A DNA stretch of 64,000 bases from Telmatactis stephensoni (GCA_029948255.1 JALIZF010001884.1:620001-684000), one strand, 5' to 3'. Counted from the stretch's first letter, positions 45,588-57,920 are shown. The notes: generated by a model from the sequence alone, not told the origin. A program made the numbers and translations.

Positions 45588-47334
45588 TATTATATTTGTA
45601 TGCGTCTACCTTATTCTGTATGTATCACTAAAATAATTGTGGATTCTCAAAGAGAAGTAAAAAAGAAATAAAGTGAATTGTTCTATATTTTGTTGTAAAG
45701 TTGAAAAATGACCATAATTTAAATGTCCTTAGTAGCTCTGTTCTTCTTGTGACCTGGCCAAAGCAAATGACTATTTGTTAGTACTGTATTTCAGAAGGAA
45801 AATCTGTATTACAGGCCAGCACAAAGAGAACCAAGAAAGCTGCCCCAGCAAATTCCCCCTTTCACTGAAGTACATTAGGGTAAACTAACATACAGCATTG
45901 CTGTGCAATGGTTGCTATGCAAAATAGGGTCTTGTTTTGGCTGGCAAAATTGAATAGGCTATATTACAGTTTACCTGTCCTTGTGTTTGCATTCTGCCCA
46001 ACCAAACCTCCAGTATCATTAAATGTTCTAGCCATTACCCTATGTTACATGTATGCCTCGGTAAAGATTTTGCTCTGGCCTGTACAGGCCAGTATTGCCC
46101 TTCAGTCCCATTCTGGGTGAATTTGACAATATTTCCAAATTTGTATTCCTCATACACACACAACTTTCAGTTTGTCCTTTTAAAGAGCAGAGCCAGGGAG
46201 GAAAACCAGAAAAAGGGGTAGGGATTTCAATTTTTGCAACAACAAAAGGCATGCATAGCAACTTTTCAACATTAAAATTAATATCAACATGTAGTTATGT
46301 TCCTGATTCAGCAAAGCTGTTGAGCCACCTACCAATGCAAAGGAGTAAAACTGATTTGTGAATTTACATGATGCTGTCACCTAATGTGTGTCACATTTGC
46401 TAAACCATTATACAAGAAGCACATTAAAGTTGTACAATTTAAAACTTTAATCAGTTTTGTCTACATCAAATGAGTAAAAAGTAATTACAAATAAAAATGT
46501 TCTTGGAAACAAATTAGGGAAGATCAAAACATTGATTATAAAAGTTTGAGCATGGAATTTAAATGAAATGCATTTACTAAAATTTTGTACATTGTAACAG
46601 CTGATATTAAATATGGAAGTTATTGTCATTCTTTTACTAATAATGCAGAATACATTACACAATCCAAATAAAAAGATGTGTGTGCCTTTTAAGACTCACC
46701 ACTTAGGATTTCAAAGATTAAAGATCTTGGTTTTAGCTTTGCTACAGTTTCAACAAAACTGGAAATTTTTTTTAGAATTTACAATCATTATGTCAAGACA
46801 AGATATAGTTACTACTGTGCATGTGGAATTGCTATAAGAAAGAGCTATCCTTGAGCAACCATTTTAAAGGGAATATCTCTAATAATTCAATAATATATGT
46901 CTTAATTGTAGTTCAAAAGGGAAAGAGGCCATGCAAAACAAGTGATTTCGATTCATATCCAGTTTTCCAGATACTTGTAATTTCTCCTTGGAAATCAATG
47001 GTGTCTAAAGGAGAAAATTGCTCAGAGATCTCCTTAAGCCTGGTTCACATTAATGACAAACATAAGCACAAGCAACATATACAGACTCATTTTACTGCTC
47101 ATTAGCAGTGTTTGTCCCTTTTCATGCCTGTGTCATCAATGCAGTACTGAGTCTGCGTTGCTTGTGGTTATGCTTGTGTTGCCAGTGTGAAACAGGCCTT
47201 ACACTGCCTCACATGAACCTCTTCAATCATCAAGAATTAAAGTCCTAACTAAAGTGTCATAAAATTGACATAAAAAGACTACAGACATATCTATTAGAAT
47301 AACTATTTACATGATATATTCTGGTTTGCATGGG

Positions 47335-50300
47335 TTATGCCATTACATCTGCAGCCCATGACTTAGACATGCTAACTATACCATGCTCGTCAATCAGGTA
47401 TTTCACAAGCATCTTACACTCTTCTGCATTCACATCATGCAGCATTTGCTGGTCATACTGTCTGAGTAAATCTTTGGTGTCCTGTATACACTGTACAAAC
47501 AAAAAGAATCTAGTTGGTTAATTGACATTTTATCTGATGGCTTAACATCTCTTGGTGTTCTCAAATGTAGTTGGCACGTGCCAAAAGAGTGGATGAAGGG
47601 TGTGGCCACCTATTACAGGATAGGGTGCTTTGTCCAACAATAATAGCCAGCATTTAAAACACTAGAATTCAGTAAAAGCACCATCCACATGTATTTGAGT
47701 AGGACATAGTCTGAGAGCTCACAAAACCCACCTTCGCTGGCATAGCTGCAAGGTGTTGGACTTTTGTTCTCACATCATCTGCAAAATTCTTGGAACCAAA
47801 GACTTCCATTGCAAGTCCATTTTTCCAACATTCTTCGGCTGTCATACTCTCATTGAGTAACAGCATTGAGCAAGCCTAGCAATAACAGATAATAATGGTT
47901 TTGATACATAAAAGATCCCTTGACAAATTTGTTTAAAAGCTCATTATGGCTAACAATCACCATAAAAACAACTGAGCCCTCACAGCTTAACAATACCCCA
48001 CACCAAACCAACCTCCAAAGCCATCACTAACAGTCTACCAATAGCCTACTAACATCCCAACTTGCCAACCTAAGCAACAACATACTGACACTCTATCAAC
48101 AACCCACTGACACCCTACCAACAACCTGCTGACACCCTACCAACAACCTACTGACATCCTACCAACAACCTTCTGACAACCTACCAACAAGAAAATGACA
48201 TCCTACCAACAACCTACATATATCCTACAACCTACTGACACATTAGTAACCAACACCCTAATGAATTAACCCAACAAACATTCTATTGACACCCTACCGA
48301 CCATTATCAATAACGTACCAACAGCCTACTATCAATCAATGGTAAATATGAATTGATCAATATGGAACATTACCTTCATTCTTCCAATGAGATGAGGTAG
48401 AGTATAGGATGAACATCCAATGGGAGTGTGTCCCCATTTTGCAAAACCCATCTGAAGGGTTGCCTGTAGAAAAAAATGGAAATGGTGTAGCTCAATTCTT
48501 GAAAATGTCAAACAAAATGGAATAAGTATTTTGCTGGGACAAATGATCATTAATTATTATAAGTGAAAATACAGAATATTCAATAAATATCAATCATTAT
48601 TTATGGATTTCCCTAATAATACACTTGAACAACTTATTCTACTGGCTGTGAAGACAACTGGGCAGCCTGTTAATTCTTGCTACTGAAGTTTGACATTGCA
48701 TACAAGTCTAACACATTCTTCTGCCTCCTTAAAAGGTCATTGATTAGAAGAAGACTGCCTGTAGAATTTAGTAAAGTAGCTATTACCTTATCACTAATAT
48801 AAATAATGTCACAGAGAGCCAGAATAGATGTGCCACAGCCTAAAGCATCACCATTTACAGCAGCTATAAGTGGTTTGCTAAAATTGATTATCATTTCTAT
48901 AAGCAGCCTGTAAAAGAACAACAAATCACTGTTTATTAATAAACATGAATATAATAAAGGTATAACAATAATAAATTATTGTTATTTGAAGAATCTGAAA
49001 ACATATGGATTGGATCCCTGTTTTGATCAATGGACGTATGGAGGTTATGGGGGAAATGTAAGTTAAATGTGGTTAAATAAAATTTAAGCAAAGTTAAACC
49101 TGAACCAAGTTGACATTTATCGCAACGTTTAACTCTGATATTTAACATATGCAAAGACAGCATGGTGATAGCATGTTTGCCTACCACCTCCTCTGCAGTG
49201 GCACATTCAATTCCTGCACCATATTGGATAATTTGATTTGGTTATCTTTCCAATTCTAGCATTTCTCACAGTTCTCCAGTTATTGTGTTGTTTTCCAATA
49301 AACATGATCCTAGCATTTAATCTCATGAGAGCTGCACTCTGAGATAACACATGAAAGCATTGGGGCTACCAGACACCTGTGCCATCAACATGCTTTCAAT
49401 ATTACACCCACGTGAACTCCACTAGTAGTTGACCATGTTAACTCTCCAGGGATACTGTGTAAGAAGCATCTCCAAAGAGAATACCATACAGCATCTTCAC
49501 TTACTTGAATTTTTCTACTAGCAGTTTGGCAGGAACTTTGTGATGTCCGCCATGGCAGTTATCAAAGACACTACTGTAGTCAAGGCCACTACAAAACATA
49601 TTTCCTGATCCTGTGATAATCACAGCATGGACATCATCTTTGGCAGCATTGTGAAGAGCTGTGACCATTTGCTCACACATCTAATTGAATAAACAATTAA
49701 AAAAGATTAATAATAATTTGGATTTCACAGTACCAATTACATGCTAATATCTCCAAGTTTATGAGCTACTGCACAAAATAAGGTCCTTTTTTAACCTTTA
49801 TAACGATGACATTTTGTAAGCCAAAATGATAATAATTGTTCAAGCAGGGATTACATGCAAACACTGTTTATAATACTACAAATAAATCTTTTCAATTTTA
49901 TTTGCCAGGTCAGGTAACCACCTTTATAACGCCAATGACCTAAGACTCATCTAATCTGGAAGTACTCAGTTATAACACTACATCACCCCAATAGTCCAGT
50001 TTCCAATTACTAGAGACTGATGAGCTTCCTGATAAAAGGCACATTTATATTTGCCTTTTGTCAAGAAGCTCAGCTGTCTCTAGTAATTGGAAAGTAGACT
50101 ATTCCATTGAGAAGTCTCTCTGGAAATCTTATATACAGGGTTCGTGCTACTCCTTGAAATCCTTGAAAAGCCCTGGAATTGAAGACACGTTTTCAAGTGC
50201 ACTGGAAAAGCCCTTGAAAATAGGAAAAAACTCTAAAATCCTGGAATACTCCTTGAATCTGATGCAAACTTTGTTATTTCTAACTTTCCTATCAAAATGA

Positions 50301-52163
50301 ATCAATAAAAATGAAAATTTATTGAAGATTTTCTCTTTACTTACACGAGGCTTTTTTCCTGGACTTGCATCGTATCTTTGGGGTTCCTGTGTTATGCTTG
50401 CTGCGCGCGCACGCTTTACATGACGTTTATTCGGCCATTGAATCAATATTTACTATTTTCTCTGGGCGCTTCACGAAAAACTTAGTCCTTGAAAAGAAAA
50501 TTTTTGTGCTTGAAAAGTCCTTGAATTTTATGATGAAAATGTAGCACGAACCCTGTATATAGTTCATCAATTTTATAATACTTACCCCTACAGTTAGAGC
50601 ATTCTTCTTGCTCTCATTACAAATAGTTATCCTAGTAACTGGGCCATTCTTAATCACTGATATAGTTTCAGTAATTTGACGTATTTGGGAAGCTCTCAAA
50701 GGCTGTGCTGCCTGGTCTAAAAGTTCATCATTTTGCCAGCCAAAATTATTTGTCACACAAGCAGTTGCCATAGCCAGTAGAGCTTTGTCCTTGCTTTTCC
50801 TTGGAGATTTGTATGGTTTAAAATTGTTGTTGTTTTGAGTAGTTTTAGAAGATCGCAATGTTCTTGGTTTTTGTCCATTGAAAACTTCACCTTCTTCACT
50901 TCTCAACACATACCGAGCAACATCTGATTCAGGATTTTGTCGACGTCTTCTTCTTCTGCGTTTCCCTTGCATTTGCTCTTTTTTCATTTCCATTTCTTTT
51001 GCTTGTTCCTTCATGATTTCATCAAGAATTCCTTTATTAGCAATACCTCTCAACTTTTTCTTGTTCATTTCAGAAAGTTTCTTGAGTTTCAATTGCTTAG
51101 GGGGTGGTGGGTGTTTTGGTTTAAGATGAAGAACCTCTTCTGGACGCACTCCTGTCATTAAAATAGGGAAAATAATATCTAAAAAAGCCTGCATCAAATC
51201 TGACTAGTCATTTTCTTATCCAAACACATCAAAACAACCAAACAACATGTCCTGGCACATCAAAACATAATGAGTTGTTCTTCAATAATTGTTCAAATCT
51301 TTACCTGGAATTGGATATGCTCTGTAAATAAACTCTGCAGCACTGCCAAGAGAGAGGTTTTCAAGTGGTTCCCAAGTACTGGCTCTAACTTTATATTTTT
51401 TCCAGTGAACTAAAAATTCCTGTTGTCCTGTTTCTGTGATTCTTCTTCCAATAATTTCTTGAACCTGTTTGAACAAGAAATACAGTGAAATTGCTATTAT
51501 CAAAGCACAAACTTTTTAGGATTTCACAGTTAGTTTATAACTATAAGAAATGTAACTTACAACCTGGAAGACAAAGGCAATTTATTGAATACATTTCAGG
51601 GGAGCTAACTTTAGTACCGACATTTTGGACCATTTTTAAAAGATATAACACAATGCCGACTCTCTATCCTGAAACATAACCTCAAAAGTCTAAATTATGG
51701 GATTGTAAGTATTCTATGAAAAATGGATACCTCATGATCAAAGAAATGTTCACAATGCCGACGACACGTGTTCAGTTCCGGCATTTTTTTCAATGAAGAC
51801 GACGATTTATAAACGAATTCAGGATCATTTCCTTTGCGGATATTTTCTCGGAGAACAAAATTACAGTACTCCTGATGGTATAGAGTATGTTGTACACCAA
51901 GACCAATACTGGATAACGCAACAAGTTTAGAGAAAAAAAGGAAAGTAAGAAAATCAGCATGATACACAGTATCACTTCAAAACACAGAATCTACAGACGA
52001 TCCAAAACGCTCAAAAAACTCAAAAAGTACCTTTGATAATTACTCTAAAAGCTTGCAAGATCAGAAACGAGGAGAGGGTGTCGACGGTACGGAGATTTTA
52101 GGCAAGAAAGTGGAGTAAAGTGGATATAATTTTGTTTCTCACCTCATAAAGACCATCGGCCAT
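47335..52163 (-). CDS. CDYL: Chromodomain Y-like protein (8 exons)
   Basis: Nuclear chromatin protein joining a histone-methyl-lysine reader to a crotonase fold. Exons in transcript order: 52143-52163, 51305-51464, 50586-51151, 49505-49680, 48787-48907, 48374-48463, 47732-47875, 47335-47490; 477 codons, all phases consistent. The chromodomain begins after MADGLYE: VQEIIGRRITETGQQEFLVH, WKKYKVRASTWEPLENLSLG. A long basic linker follows ([20 protein letters not shown]) with likely nuclear localisation signals. The hydratase/isomerase domain runs from about residue 245: ITGSGNMFCSGLDYSS, KPLIAAVNGDALGCGTS, HTPIGCSSYTLPHLIG. In CDYL proteins this domain binds CoA and corepressors and has been reported as a crotonyl-CoA hydratase. 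Here the glutamate position that ECI2 uses is isoleucine (TPIG), so isomerase activity is unlikely. Introns hold a minisatellite and a MITE. Confidence 0.92.
48090..48260 (+). repeat. Degenerate minisatellite of about 21 bp
   Basis: Repeats of CCTACCAACAACCTACTGACA with small changes in a CDYL intron, with weaker copies out to about 48000 and 48320. Confidence 0.85.
49991..50102. mobile_element. Short foldback element
   Basis: ATAGTCCAGTTTCCAATTAC TAGAGACTGATGAGCTTCCT pairs with the inverse segment ending at 50102. In the CDYL intron between exons 49505-49680 and 50586-51151. Confidence 0.7.
50131..50560. mobile_element. MITE with ATATACAGGGTTCGTGCTAC ends
   Basis: Twenty-base terminal inverted repeats, exact, 430 bp overall, inner CCTTGAAA words also repeated inverted. 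Lies just after the donor of the third CDYL exon. Confidence 0.8.
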
Positions 52164-52723
52164 GATGCATTTTTCCCGAGGTGCATTGCTTCTGCTTATC
52201 AAAAAAGCGCGCCAAAAATTGACGCGTGCGCATATCTAATTTACAAATGGCGGCAAAAATTATTGTGCAAAAGGAACAGTCCTTTATTGAAAGCGCCATT
52301 TATAGTCATAATAATCTCATAAAATCAATGAATACTTTTTCTTTCTCCAGAACAATGCTTGATTTTTGACAAAATAAAATTGAAGTTCACGAAAGAAAGA
52401 AATTTGTAATGTCTAGGAAATGCACCCCACAGAAACAATGCAGCGGTGAGATATATGAATAATTATAATAAAAAATTAAAAATGAAAATGAAATTTATCA
52501 GAAAAAATATTAAAAACACCAAACATTTAAAAACAAGTTCAAAAAGATGTAATTTTAACTTAAAGCTTGGGAAAGAAACGGAAAAAATGAAGAAAAAAAG
52601 AAGTCAGAAAAGAACCCGGCGTCGACGAGGATCGAACCTGTAACCCCTTAAAGAGCACCCCCCGGAAATATAATAACAGACTGAATGAATAATTGTAAAA
52701 AGAAAAAAAGAAAATGAAAATTT

Positions 52724-53971
52724 GGGACGATTCTCCCGAGACATTCTGAGAAGCTGAGACATCGAATCGACTTACGTTACGGATGAAGATTTCGGCCCCA
52801 TCCACGCTATCCCGGTGCTACATATTACAGTTATCTTAGCCCGAAGGCCAGGGAGGGAGACGATATCCGGACCCTAATCCATACCTTTAGATATCACCTT
52901 AGACCGCTGCGCTACCTAGACACTTAATAAATTTAATGACTAATCGGGGTAGTCTATTCGGCGAAGTTTCATTGTAATGCTGATACTCCCCAGGGAAAGA
53001 AATGAACCAATCAGAGTCCAGCTATCAAAAAATAGCTGTTTTGTAAATAAATAGAAAGAGAAAATAAAAGAATAAGTTTTCAGGAACATCGAGCTTGTCT
53101 GCATTGTTCAGTACTCCATCGATTTGTCCCAATTCCCCAGGGAGATAGAAGAACCAATCAAAATCTAGTCGATTGAAGAGGGATCAATAAATTTCCATGA
53201 TTATTTTAAGTACAGCAAGCTTCAAGCCGTTACTTACGCTATTACTTACTGCCGATTTTTTATTTCCGTTCCAAAGTGAAATGATCGGCCTCACTGAAGA
53301 TGTTCAGTTGGAATCCACGTTTCTTATTTCAGGAATATCCCTAGAGCTAATCAGATTTAGACATATCAGCAAAGGTAAGTTATTTTATAAGTTAAGGTGA
53401 TTGAAAATTTGGATTGATACTTTTAGCTCATCGTTTTAAAATAAAGCTCGTAGTTGTTTACATGTACACGTTTGTTCTTCAATATTAACACCAAATTTGT
53501 TAGTTACATGGTCGATTTGAGTTTAATTGTGTAAGTAGACGAGAAATTGAATTATTACTGATCTCGTCAAAATGTATCCCCGAAAACTCCACACGGAGAA
53601 TCTCGTAATGCAGAATGCCAAACTCGCGCAAGTTTATATATTGTCGTATTCAAAATATTGGGAAATACCATTTCTGCGTAGATACTTAATAACACAAAAA
53701 AGTAAACCTTTTAAATCTTTCATAGTGCTTTCATTACATGATGAAATCTTTCAAGTGATTCACTGCTCTGCCTGACGAATTATCCTATACATAGTCTCAT
53801 TTCCCTGTAGCTTGTAACATTGTACAAAACATGCATCGTGCGTGTGTCCGACCCTGCTAAGATAACTGTAATATGTAACACCGGGATAGCGTGGATGGGG
53901 CCGAAATCTTCATCCGTAACGTAAGTCGATTCGATGTCTCAGCTTCTCAGAATGTCTCGGGAGAATCGTTC
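52724..53971. mobile_element. 1.25-kb DNA transposon with ~115-bp inverted ends and 8-bp target duplication
   Basis: Left arm 52724-52838 (GGGACGATTCTCCCGAGACA...) recurs inverted at 53855-53971 with few changes, including the segment TTCGGCCCCATCCACGCTAT. GAAAATTT flanks both sides (52716-52723 and 53972-53979). Eight-base target duplication with long inverted ends suggests a MULE, hAT or P-type source. The interior has no transposase-like frame. A tRNA-like box A word on the minus strand (GGTAGCGCAGCGG near 52905) lies inside. Confidence 0.8.
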
Positions 53972-54014
53972 GAAAATTTTTGAAATAAACTAACTATCGC
54001 GCAATACTTCAACT

Positions 54015-54158
54015 TAGAGTAGATTTCGTATGACTGTGAAAACGGCACCACGCAGTCACCGCAAGGTTACGGCAGGAATTTCAAATGTTTTTATAGAAAT
54101 CATAGCACTAGCCTGAGACGGCACGGCGCGATTTTACGCTCATACGAAACCTGCTCTA
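54015..54158. mobile_element. TAGAGCAGTTTTCG MITE family copy
   Basis: Ends TAGAGTAGATTTCGTATGAC and the inverse of TAGAGCAGGTTTCGTATGAG; core as in 24191-24356. Flanked by similar ATCGCGC words. Confidence 0.75.
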
Positions 54159-54399
54159 TCGCGCGGTACTTATCACATACGCGTGATACTTAAGGCTCTG
54201 TTCCCCAGCCGTCGGGATCTCGTGCACCGCGATACTCTCTCCCGTGGGAATATTTGGAATCAGAAAAATCTGAGAAACAGGATAAATCAAAAATTGTAAA
54301 TCAGAAAAATTCCTGTTTTCAAGGAAATCGAGTGGACGGAATATACACGGACTGTAAACGGATCATTATTCTTACAGGGGAAATCAGACATCGGAAGTC

Positions 54400-54722
54400 C
54401 CCTCCTTCTCGGCTTTGATGGCTTTAGAGCTTTTTCTGTCTGTGCTCCGAGGCTGTGGAACAGTATTCCTTTACAAGTAAGCTTAAGGCGTACCTTTTTA
54501 GAGTGGCTTTGTATTAATCTTGAGAAGTTTATCTTAAGATTTCGGGTTTTTTTTCCTTTTTAGGTTATGATAGATTACAATTGTTACGAGAACATTTAGT
54601 CATATATTTTTTCATCTTGATTATTATTATGTGTTTAATTTTCTTATCATTGTACAGCGTATTTGGACTGTTAGGAAACTACGCTATAGAAATATATTAT
54701 TATTAAAAATTATTATTATTAT
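54400..54722 (+). mobile_element. 5'-truncated LINE: end of reverse transcriptase ORF, 3' UTR and ATT tail
   Basis: One frame reads FRAFSVCAPRLWNSIPLQ, the usual last conserved block of a non-LTR reverse transcriptase ORF, then degenerate text. The 3' part ends with CGCTATAGAAATATATTATT ATTA, the style of tail seen in this class. Inactive fragment. Confidence 0.6.
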
Positions 54723-54980
54723 AGTGAAGGTGTTTCCTTACTGGCCATTTCGAGCTTTTTTGTTTTACAATGGAGGTTGGAACGCGGAAAAATAATTCGA
54801 AATGGCCACAAACCTGATAGAAACGGCTTAAAGAGAGAAATATAAGGAAACACTTTCACGAGAAAAATTGTAAGATTTTGTATATTTCCAAAAACGGCAA
54901 AAATTAATTGCTTGGGCTGCCTGTGCCATATCTTTCATTTCTTTTCCTAACTCAATGCCAACGATTTTGTTTTATTACAG

Positions 54981-55064
54981 CATAAAATGCTGACAGCTAT
55001 TCACAAGCACTACCCCCTAGAGGCTTGGAAAGAGTTTGCTGCCAAACATCCTGAGGTTTTGCCT
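54981..55064 (+). pseudogene. Duplicate of GMP reductase exon 3, splice donor lost
   Basis: All 84 bases match GMPR exon 58949-59032 with only synonymous changes, and the acceptor CAG and flanking intron text are copied too. The donor GTACGT has become ATACGT (55065-55070), so the frame runs on. Confidence 0.85.
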
Positions 55065-55268
55065 ATACGTTGCATGCACTTTATATTACAATACTTACAG
55101 ACTTGGCGCAATGCAAAACTGAAAAAGTTCCACTGCAAAAGGTGCCGAAGGCATTTGTTTTTTTACGACGCTGAATCCGAATGTGAAAGTTACCATATCG
55201 AATTCTGCGATCTTGAGGGTGAAAATGACATATGTTGTGAAGTGCTAAAGGCTTGGCAAAGTAAATAA
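54981..55268 (+). CDS. Chimeric reading frame: GMPR exon 3 copy plus Cys-rich tail
   Basis: Because the donor is lost, the exon-3 copy continues through former intron and then through a new Cys-rich segment (FHCKRCRRHLFFYDAESECE and later EFCDLEGENDICCEV) to TAA at 55266-55268, followed by AT-rich A-runs. The tail has a CxxC and further Cys/His that could bind zinc, but I do not recognise it, and it lies in sequence absent from the parent gene. Whether it is expressed is unknown; no promoter or first exon is evident. Confidence 0.25.
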   Translation, partial: HKMLTAIHKHYPLEAWKEFAAKHPEVLPIRCMHFILQYLQTWRNAKLKKFHCKRCRRHLFFYDAESECESYHIEFCDLEGENDICCEVLKAWQSK

Positions 55269-56151
55269 AATAAAAATAAAACTAAAACTAAAGTGACGTC
55301 ATAGTAGCATGGCACATTGTAAAAATAGCATGTAAATTCTGACCATGAATTTCAGCAATTAAGTTTTACCGAAGATTTATTTTTGAATTGCAATAATAAA
55401 CTATAGAAATATGTTTTTTTTTGTCTCGATCTCTTATTCATGTGACTTTTTCGTTTACTTAGTATCCACTGAAATACCAATCACTCAACTTAGGTAAACT
55501 TAGGCCCTGCTAAACGAAGAAAAGAGTTTCCAAATGTACATATGCTTGTTCTTAAGTGCCTCCTACTTTAGCCTCACAAGAAAAAACGATTCTTGACGCG
55601 AAGTTTCCTGCCAATATACAAACGTATGGTGTTCCCAAGTTTAGCCATCCACGAAATAAATTCACAGCAACATGTTTCTTTGTTTAGTCAGACGAAATAA
55701 TATATACCAATTAATGTTCTAATATCAGTATTTTTTCCTTTTTTGCCGTTTTTCTTTTCTCGGCTACTTCATGTTGTAGACCGGCTAACTCGAAAGCTTT
55801 AGCTACTTTAGCCTCTACTTATAATTAACATTTGCTAAATCCTTTTTGTGTGCCTTTTATATGTTGTATATTTTTCCATTTTTTATATATGTTATGTAAT
55901 TTGAATTATCTTTGTTAGTTTGTTGTCGTGACGTCATCAGCATCAGTGCCATATTTTGTGACGTCATTTACACTTCAATTCCCAAAACTGACTTTGGTAA
56001 CAGATATATTCATTTATGAATGGATTGTCACTCGGAAATGTGTAACCAGCTTGTACTCTCAAAAATGCTTCAAGGCGTTTGATTTTCCGAAAATGCGCCT
56101 ATAGTCTATTATTGTCGTATTAATTCTTATTTATTTATTTGTTGTATTTAG

Positions 56152-56328
56152 TATGTGATGGCCTGTTCTGGTATGATGGACAAAGACATTGACATACTGA
56201 AGGAAATCATGATAAAGGCCTGTCCAGCCATCTCTGCCATCTGCCTTGACGTTGCTAATGGTTACTCTGAGCACTTTGTGGAGTTCATCAAGTCTGTCAG
56301 AAAACAGTTTCCAGAGCATATTATCATT
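56152..56328 (+). pseudogene. Duplicate of GMP reductase exon 4, frame kept
   Basis: Matches exon 59113-59286 closely, with one extra codon (IMIKACP for IMEACP) and a few substitutions (for example Ala-Ser to Ala-Cys). Acceptor and donor remain GT-AG. Exons 1, 2 and 5 onward were not found nearby, so this is an orphan exon of a partial duplication whose flanks match 59290-59440. Confidence 0.8.
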
Positions 56329-57488
56329 GTAAGAATTCAGGCACGCTGAAAACATCTTTTTAGCAGTTACCTCTTACAGCACGAAGATCAAAACCATTTA
56401 GCGCTTAGATAAGAGATAAGATAAGAGAATCCTCGGGTGCTGATTGGATGATTGCTCTTTCAAAAGAATGTGGATAAATTCTATATAGCTGGCCATACTT
56501 TTGAGAGAGGGTCGTAAGGTGCCGAGTATATGGAAACCGAAAAACGGCAAACAAAATTGAGAAAAAACTGGCAACAAAAATCGTTTAAAATCCCCAAAAC
56601 GGCAAACCGCGTACAAAATCCGAAGTCAAAAACCGCAAAACTGCAAGTTAGGATAAAAAATAACCGCAAAACCGCATCAAAGATAACGCAAAACCGCATC
56701 ACGACAAACCCTTGCGTCCCCCTCTTTTGGAGTAGGGTATAAAACGTTTTGGACCATAGCGTGAACGCACCATGACATGAACCTAGTACCATGGGATAAA
56801 CTTAGTACCGTTTGGGCTTTGCGCTGTAGGAAAATATGCTGGTGGTCGTTCTGAGGAGTCTGAGATTATTAGAGATTTGATGGAGGTTGTACTCTTTTTA
56901 ATTCATATAGGAGTATATAGAGGTATATTAACGGGTACCTTTTTGTCAAAGGTATATTAAAGGGGTACCTTTTTGCCAAAATTCGGTATATTAAAGGATA
57001 AGGGGTCGAGAGTGTGAGCGGAACATCCCTGTACAAAATGCCTGGGAGAGCTTCCCCCGGGCATGGGGATAGGATTGTTACAAGCACAGACCGAAGTGTC
57101 CAAATTAATCAAGTGTAAATCAGTGGTACAATGGATTGTGAAAGAATTAAATGCGGAGAACGGTGATGATGGAGAGTGAGTCAATCATCAGAAAGAGTAA
57201 TGTCAGGAATTTTACAGCAAAATTAAACTTCATGACTCAAGTTCCAGTTTTTCTTTAAAAAATCGACCCAGTCGTAAAATCAGTTCTTCGCCTATACGAA
57301 TCTAGCCCGCGTTTTTAGTCTCGAATCGTAGCCGTTTTCAGTCTCGTCACGCCAGGCGTGACCAGCCGGCGTTCCCTCATGGTATGACGAGAACGGCAGA
57401 CACTTTCTGTTGGATGGTTGAGCTTGCTTGATTTTGACTGAGACAATAAAATTCCCGAGTTTCTAGATCTAGAACGCGCGGGGCCCAT

Positions 57489-57920
57489 TATTACTCCAAT
57501 TTTCAAAATCATGCGAACACTCAAGAGGAGAACTAACTACCAAGGAACTGGTCATTATTTTACAGGGAGTGGCTGGTGTAAATAAAAAAGGTAACTGCTC
57601 AATTTTTGATGGCCCCTCCCCCCTTTCTACATACATACACACATAACATTCTTACAGAGTAAGCGTAAAAGTCTGTGCCCCCCTCTATTTGCACCAGCCT
57701 TCCCCCCCCCTGTAAATAATGTCCGGTCCTAATAAACCGTAATACGTAAATACCAAAATTATATCTAGCTGTTACAGAATGTCTAGATCATATTAAATCA
57801 TTTGATAGGTTTTTAACGATCCTTATGAGTATTTTTCGGTTATTTGTAGTGGGCGGAAGCGAAAAACTCCCGCCAAATGAAAGGTCAGAGCGTTCGCATA
57901 ATTATTAAAATTGCAGTAAC
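57489..57920. mobile_element. MITE with TTTACTGCAATTTTC ends, copy 2, carrying a nested MITE
   Basis: Left end TTACTCCAATTTTCAAAATC and inverse right end with GCATAATTATTAAAATTGCA. Interior text (GATAGGTTTTTA and TAGTGGGCGGAAGC) matches 6528-6840. The nested element splits it. Confidence 0.7.
57543..57729. mobile_element. Nested MITE with GGACYGGTCATTATTTTACAGGG ends
   Basis: GGAACTGGTCATTATTTTAC and the inverse of GTAAATAATGTCCGGTCC bracket a pyrimidine-rich core. Inserted in the 57489-57920 element, upstream of the GMPR start. A related end is at 36886. Confidence 0.7.

Noticed and set aside
46095..47105. Several 60-90 codon frames between ECI2 and CDYL
   Set aside because: No domain, no splice pattern, typical of AT-rich intergenic DNA.
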